The notes under the pieces: model-generated | Database searches by the model: none | Seen by the model: the letters and a program-made list of their open reading frames with translations, nothing else | Told to the model about the DNA's origin: nothing | Translations under genes and position numbers: made by a program | NCBI GenBank assembly: GCA_019648995.1 | Contig: BLXT01005798.1 | Coordinates: 46,777 to 70,834 of the forward strand | Direction: 5' to 3' | DNA: 24,058 nucleotides | Source: Plakobranchus ocellatus | Taxonomy: Eukaryota; Mollusca; Gastropoda; Plakobranchidae | In this document: positions 20,340 through 24,058 of the stretch, piece after piece | How positions within the stretch are numbered: position 1 is the first letter of the stretch | How the letters are laid out: each line of letters opens with the position of its first letter

Positions 20340-20848
20340 AGGCTAGCTGAAATAATAAGCTGTTCAGCTTTACGAATGTGCTATATGGACTTACCAAAAG
20401 GTGTACAGTTGCAACAAGGAGCAGGACATCATGTAGAGGATACAATTCTAGTCCTCCGACGTATGCCTAAATCTGAGATATGGTTGTTGCTTTTGTACGA
20501 ATTACAAATGAACTTGCCTTACTTTCTCACTCATCCGTATACCAGAGGCAATGGCTTGTTGTGCGTGGTTAGAACAAACCTTCTACCTGCTGCGCTGAAC
20601 ATAATTATTCAGAAATTGCGTCGAACTGAGCTGGTATTTGCAAGATTCATTTACAAATTGCCTTGCGTCACTAAGCCAATTTCACTCGAGGGGAAAAACC
20701 TATAGGCTTTTTTAAATATTTACTTGGTCACGACCTCGGATTGTGACACAATTGCATGAAAGCAGAAATGGGGCATGGATGTAAACAATGGTCATAGATC
20801 CGATTGTCTTCCTCGTGTATTTGCGTTTCATTTAGACCCAACATAAGT

Positions 20849-21059
20849 CGGGATAATCCGGGAACAGGCCCATCGACTTCTAGATCTACCTTCATGTGCA
20901 ACCAACGAAATAAAAAGGTCGTGGCCGTAAATTTTTGTATATATTTTGTGTGAAAGTAGCACTGTTTACAAAATAATTTGCCCTACTGCCGCTTCATTTC
21001 GTCGATAGCTTGTGAAGGTAGATTTAGAAGTAGGTGGGCCTGTCCCAGGATTAGCCCAT
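20849..21059. mobile_element. MITE-like hairpin element inside arm B
   Basis: Inverted arms at about 20849-20915 and 20990-21059 pair over about 65 bp with mismatches. Key shared phrases are ACAGGCCCA and TCTACCTTCA, with their complements TGGGCCTGT and TGAAGGTAGA. The loop is about 75 bp. The element lies in a roughly 1.3-kb block (20670-21960) absent from arm A. It has no coding capacity. Precise ends and a target duplication could not be fixed by eye. Confidence 0.55.
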
Positions 21060-21960
21060 AAGTCTTGCCGTAACATACACATAATTCTTAAAGCATAAAC
21101 TAATTCATTAGTGGAGGTTTGTTCATCAATGTGTCCATTATGAGTGGTGAGTAGGCTAGAGACTACATCACCTACTCAAGTTGATCGTCCGCTAGATTCG
21201 CCATTGCATACATTTTACTAGTTCAGGGCGATATTGAAATAGCCAGGAAACGTCAAGGTCGTTATTTTCTTTCGTCGGTCAAATTCAACCTGTGACGATC
21301 TCGTAAACAATTTTTTGAATTAAAAAAAAATGAATGATTTTTCGAACCAGATAATTTTAGAGTTCATATTTCGATAAAAAATGCTCAAAATGTGCCTTAT
21401 TTTGTAAAACCTAAGGCCTTTTTTTTTAGTCTTTGTCTACCGATTGAGACTTAATATATAATTAACCGGCATTTATTTATGTAAATGAGTATCAAGGAGC
21501 CAGGAACATGTATTGGATGGCTCTGTCAGTAACAGCACTTTTCTTGCGGCCGACACTTTTCTTTCCTACATGATATAAAAGTAAATTGAAATCTCTATTG
21601 AAAGGACCTTTTGATAAGTTTTTAATCTGATGTTAATTTCGTCCGATTCTGTGTAAAAAGAATGGTTGCTTTGCTTCTATCTCAGCTCACCAGGCGGGTT
21701 TTGGGTGCCTACTTTCAATTCTTGTGCCTTTTTTTTTATTTGAAAACCATTCTCCCATGTGTGACTAAAAACAAAAACAAATCACTATCTTTAAAAGCCT
21801 TTCTACAGCTTTGAGATGTTTAAGATGGGTCTATTATCAAATTCTAAACTCTGTACAGATTATAGATATAGATCTAACGAAAATCCGTTGGTCACATGTT
21901 TACCCCATTTCAGCTAAACCACGTGACAAATCAGGTTAGGGTCATTGAAAATAGACGTCA
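21060..21960. other. Remainder of the arm B-specific block
   Basis: AT-rich sequence without recognisable genes. It is bounded on the right by sequence homologous to arm A near 5880, so the block as a whole is either an insertion in B or a deletion in A. Confidence 0.4.
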
Positions 21961-22159
21961 TCGCTGGAATTTCCCCCTGGATCCACTAAGCTTATTGGAG
22001 ACAAAATAAACAATATCATAATTATGCATGATGTCCTGGATAAGCTGCGAAAATATGAAAATAATTGTGGTGAAGTGTGTTGACCTTAAAATATGCCAGG
22101 GTAAACTTTTGTGATAGCAGTGACACATCCAATATTTTCTGTGCATTTCATTGCTTAGT

Positions 22160-22196
22160 TCCACACATACACACACACACACACACAACACACACG
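22160..22196 (+). repeat. (AC)n microsatellite in arm B
   Basis: An AC-rich run interrupted once (ACAACACAC), inverted relative to and homologous with the (TG)n tract near 5700. Confidence 0.85.
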
Positions 22197-23520
22197 CAAA
22201 TACGTACGAACTTTACACTTTCGCCTTTAGCTTCTTTATGGTAGAGTTAGGAAATTATGTGAAACCTAAAGTGTTTTTGAAAGTCAAGAGTTCGCAGGTG
22301 TCAAGAAATTTTAAAAAAGATGATTATACTAGAGAAAAAAAGTTACATACAAAAAACTGTTAAAAGGCAAAAGCGAAGTTTGAGTAATCTTCATGAAATG
22401 CATTCGCTTTTTCATATTTCTTTTTTTTTATGATTATTATTCTTTTCAGTTTGTTGTAATAATATTTTCACCTTTAATTTTTTAAGGTAAAAAAAAACAA
22501 ACCAGCGTTGCTTATAATATATGATCTCTGATGCTACACGGACAGTGCTTAAAACATGTTTACAAAATACGAATCCACAACATTGTTTGAAAAAATGAAC
22601 CATTTCAATAACCTTTAAACGCAGGGGTTATTGATGTAGTTGTTAAAAATATAGAATTACCCCCAGCGGATTTTAACTATATAGAACAAATAATAAACAA
22701 CAGCATTATATTAAACATTAACAAATCTGATTTACCCACACACACAAGCAAAAAACATAGTGAAGAATGCATCTTTTAATGTCTTTCACGTAACTGGACT
22801 TTTGAAGCCACAATAAAGACCAAACGTATAAATGCACCACTGCGTGATTTTGTATATTTAAATTAAGTTGCGGTTGTCTTTTCTATGCTTAATGTTAAAA
22901 GAGTAATTGTAAAAGCCTAAGACAAACAAAATGCTACTTTCATTGAACATCAGTTGGGATTCAAATAGTTCATGTTCAAAGCGACAGAATTGTAACTTAT
23001 ATTCTAACACATGGTCCTTGTGTAGGGGCGGGTGTGTTTTATCAAAACAATAGAATATTTTATCAAGCAGTTGCCATAATATCAATGGCTGCCTTTTTCA
23101 TTCTACTATTTATATTTATTTTCTAAATTTGAAATTCATTAGCACATTCCTCCATTTTAAAAACTGCTAAAACATTTTTTACAAGTAAAACCTCTTCAGC
23201 AATTTCATTTAACTTTTATATGTCCAAAAAAAAAAATACTGCTCGCAAATGAACGGCACAAAGGAAAATATAGACATAGGTCCACGACATATCGCATAAA
23301 TTTGAGATATGTACCCTAACCCATAGTTATGATGATGCTCATTCATGCAGAGAACACTCCTACAGTAATATCAATATTGTTACATAATATCAGCTTTTGA
23401 AGTAAAGTTCTCTTTTTAAAATTCTCTAATGTAGAATTTTACAAAGAAGAGTATCTTAAAATTTGCATGTGTGATCTGTCTTTTTCTTCCTTAGAGCTCT
23501 TCAAAAATTCATAGTAGACT

Positions 23521-23849
23521 AATTTTATTAGGATATTTTCTAATAACACTAACGTTGCAGTAAGAGAAGGAAAGAAAATCAACTTTTTCTGTGTTATGTT
23601 GACTTAAGTGTTTTGAAAAAAAAATTTATTTTCGATGAGTCTTTTCGAATTCATTGGGTTTTGACCTAACTTTCCATCGGTCTAATACTCTTCGAATAAG
23701 TGAAATGTTTATTGGAAGAATGAAAAAAAGCCAAAGGAGATAGTGCTCAAAACCTAACTAAACATAATTATTTAGTTGACGAACCCCCTTTTTTTTACAG
23801 TAAATCAATATAAGTTTTAATGCATTTACCTTCCATGGACAATTATTCT
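23521..23849. other. AT-rich DNA between arm B and the LINE
   Basis: No homology to the junction beyond arm A could be seen, and no gene. Arm B similarity ends at about 23520. Confidence 0.4.
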
Positions 23850-23877
23850 AAATTATTATTATTATTTATTATTATTA
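23850..23877 (-). repeat. TAA-repeat tail of the LINE
   Basis: A run of TAA/AAT triplets (plus strand ATT) directly follows the ORF2 stop. It is consistent with the microsatellite-like 3' terminus seen on some LINE families. Confidence 0.6.
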
Positions 23878-24057
23878 GAGCCGTCCGCTAGCGGGGTCAT
23901 CTGATCTTGCAGCTTCGGCTGTTTTCCTTATCTCGGCGACGAGGGCATTCCATTTTGGTCGATCTTCTGCTAATAGGCGTAGAGTATCCAGGTCTGTCTG
24001 AGTTGTAAGTTCTAGTTTTGTGGCGACAAGTTTTTTAAGGTCGTTGTTAAGGGTTAT
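23875..24057 (-). pseudogene. C-terminal end of a non-LTR retrotransposon ORF2 (runs off window)
   Basis: An open minus-strand frame enters from the right edge and ends at TAA (23877-23875) after 60 visible codons. It contains LRLLAEDRPKWNALVAEIRK, which fits the pattern 'L..LA.DR..W..LV' near the C-terminus of LINE ORF2 proteins, and ends SGRL. The stop is followed directly by a TAA/AAT repeat tail, as in several LINE clades. The reverse transcriptase domain would lie outside the window, so activity and clade cannot be judged. The frame is intact as far as it can be seen. It has no link to the receptor genes beyond proximity. Confidence 0.6.
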
Positions 24058-24058
24058 T

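Larger units (their letters stand above)
16861..23520 (+). repeat. Duplication 1, arm B (carries receptor 2)
   Basis: This is the inverted counterpart of 4382-8639. It is about 2.4 kb longer, mainly because of a block between about 18590 and 20340 and another between about 20670 and 21960 for which arm A has little or no counterpart. The second block includes a hairpin element at 20849-21059. Coding similarity is clearly higher than the similarity of the flanks, as expected if both receptor copies are under purifying selection. Boundaries were judged by eye. Confidence 0.8.

Noticed and set aside
22412..23085. Short minus-strand frames downstream of receptor 2
   Set aside because: AT-rich chance frames that are not preserved in the homologous part of arm A.
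1..24058. CRISPR array, operon or other prokaryotic system
   Set aside because: Repeats are microsatellites, SINEs and duplications; there is no regular repeat-spacer pattern and the gene structure is eukaryotic.

Overview
This window looks like AT-rich animal nuclear DNA, most likely from a gastropod mollusc and probably a heterobranch (sea slug or freshwater snail type). The basis is two intronless class A GPCR genes resembling the expanded chemosensory-receptor families of gastropods, tRNA-derived SINE sequence, an LTR-like insertion, the 3' end of a non-LTR retrotransposon, and large tracts of non-coding microsatellite-rich DNA. The taxon is inferred from family resemblance and was not tested by a database search.

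Only two full-length protein-coding genes are convincing. Both encode 346-residue seven-transmembrane receptors, one at 7279-8319 (minus) and one at 17197-18237 (plus). They are ungapped paralogues, identical at 299 of 346 positions by my count (about 86%), arranged head to head about 8.9 kb apart. Each has the same acceptor-like splice site about 28 nt before its ATG and an AATAAA signal about 80 nt after its stop.

The window is built from two large inverted duplications that interleave. Duplication 1 carries the receptors: arm A (about 4382-8639) is inverted relative to arm B (about 16861-23520), and the homology runs through several kb of flanking non-coding DNA. Arm B has extra blocks, one of which holds a MITE-like hairpin. 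Duplication 2 is a repeat-rich, transposon-like segment: copy L (1 to 4012, running off the left end) is inverted relative to copy R (8682 to at least 11460, probably about 12430). L and R bracket arm A closely. R begins 43 bp beyond the upstream end of the A homology, so the first receptor's distal upstream DNA differs from that of its paralogue.

L and R each hold a tRNA-derived SINE, long CAG/CTG triplet tracts, a (TA)n tract and a shared terminal module. In L this module is duplicated in tandem, and the second copy is interrupted by a 1090-bp element with TG...CA ends and a near-perfect 5-bp target duplication, read here as a solo LTR. The right edge of the window carries the C-terminal end of a non-LTR retrotransposon ORF2 with a TAA-repeat tail.

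The spacer between R and arm B (about 12.6-16.86 kb) has no convincing gene. It contains one degenerate SINE-like sequence, one SINE fragment and homopolymer runs. No RNA gene other than SINE remnants, no CRISPR array and no bacterial-type feature was seen.
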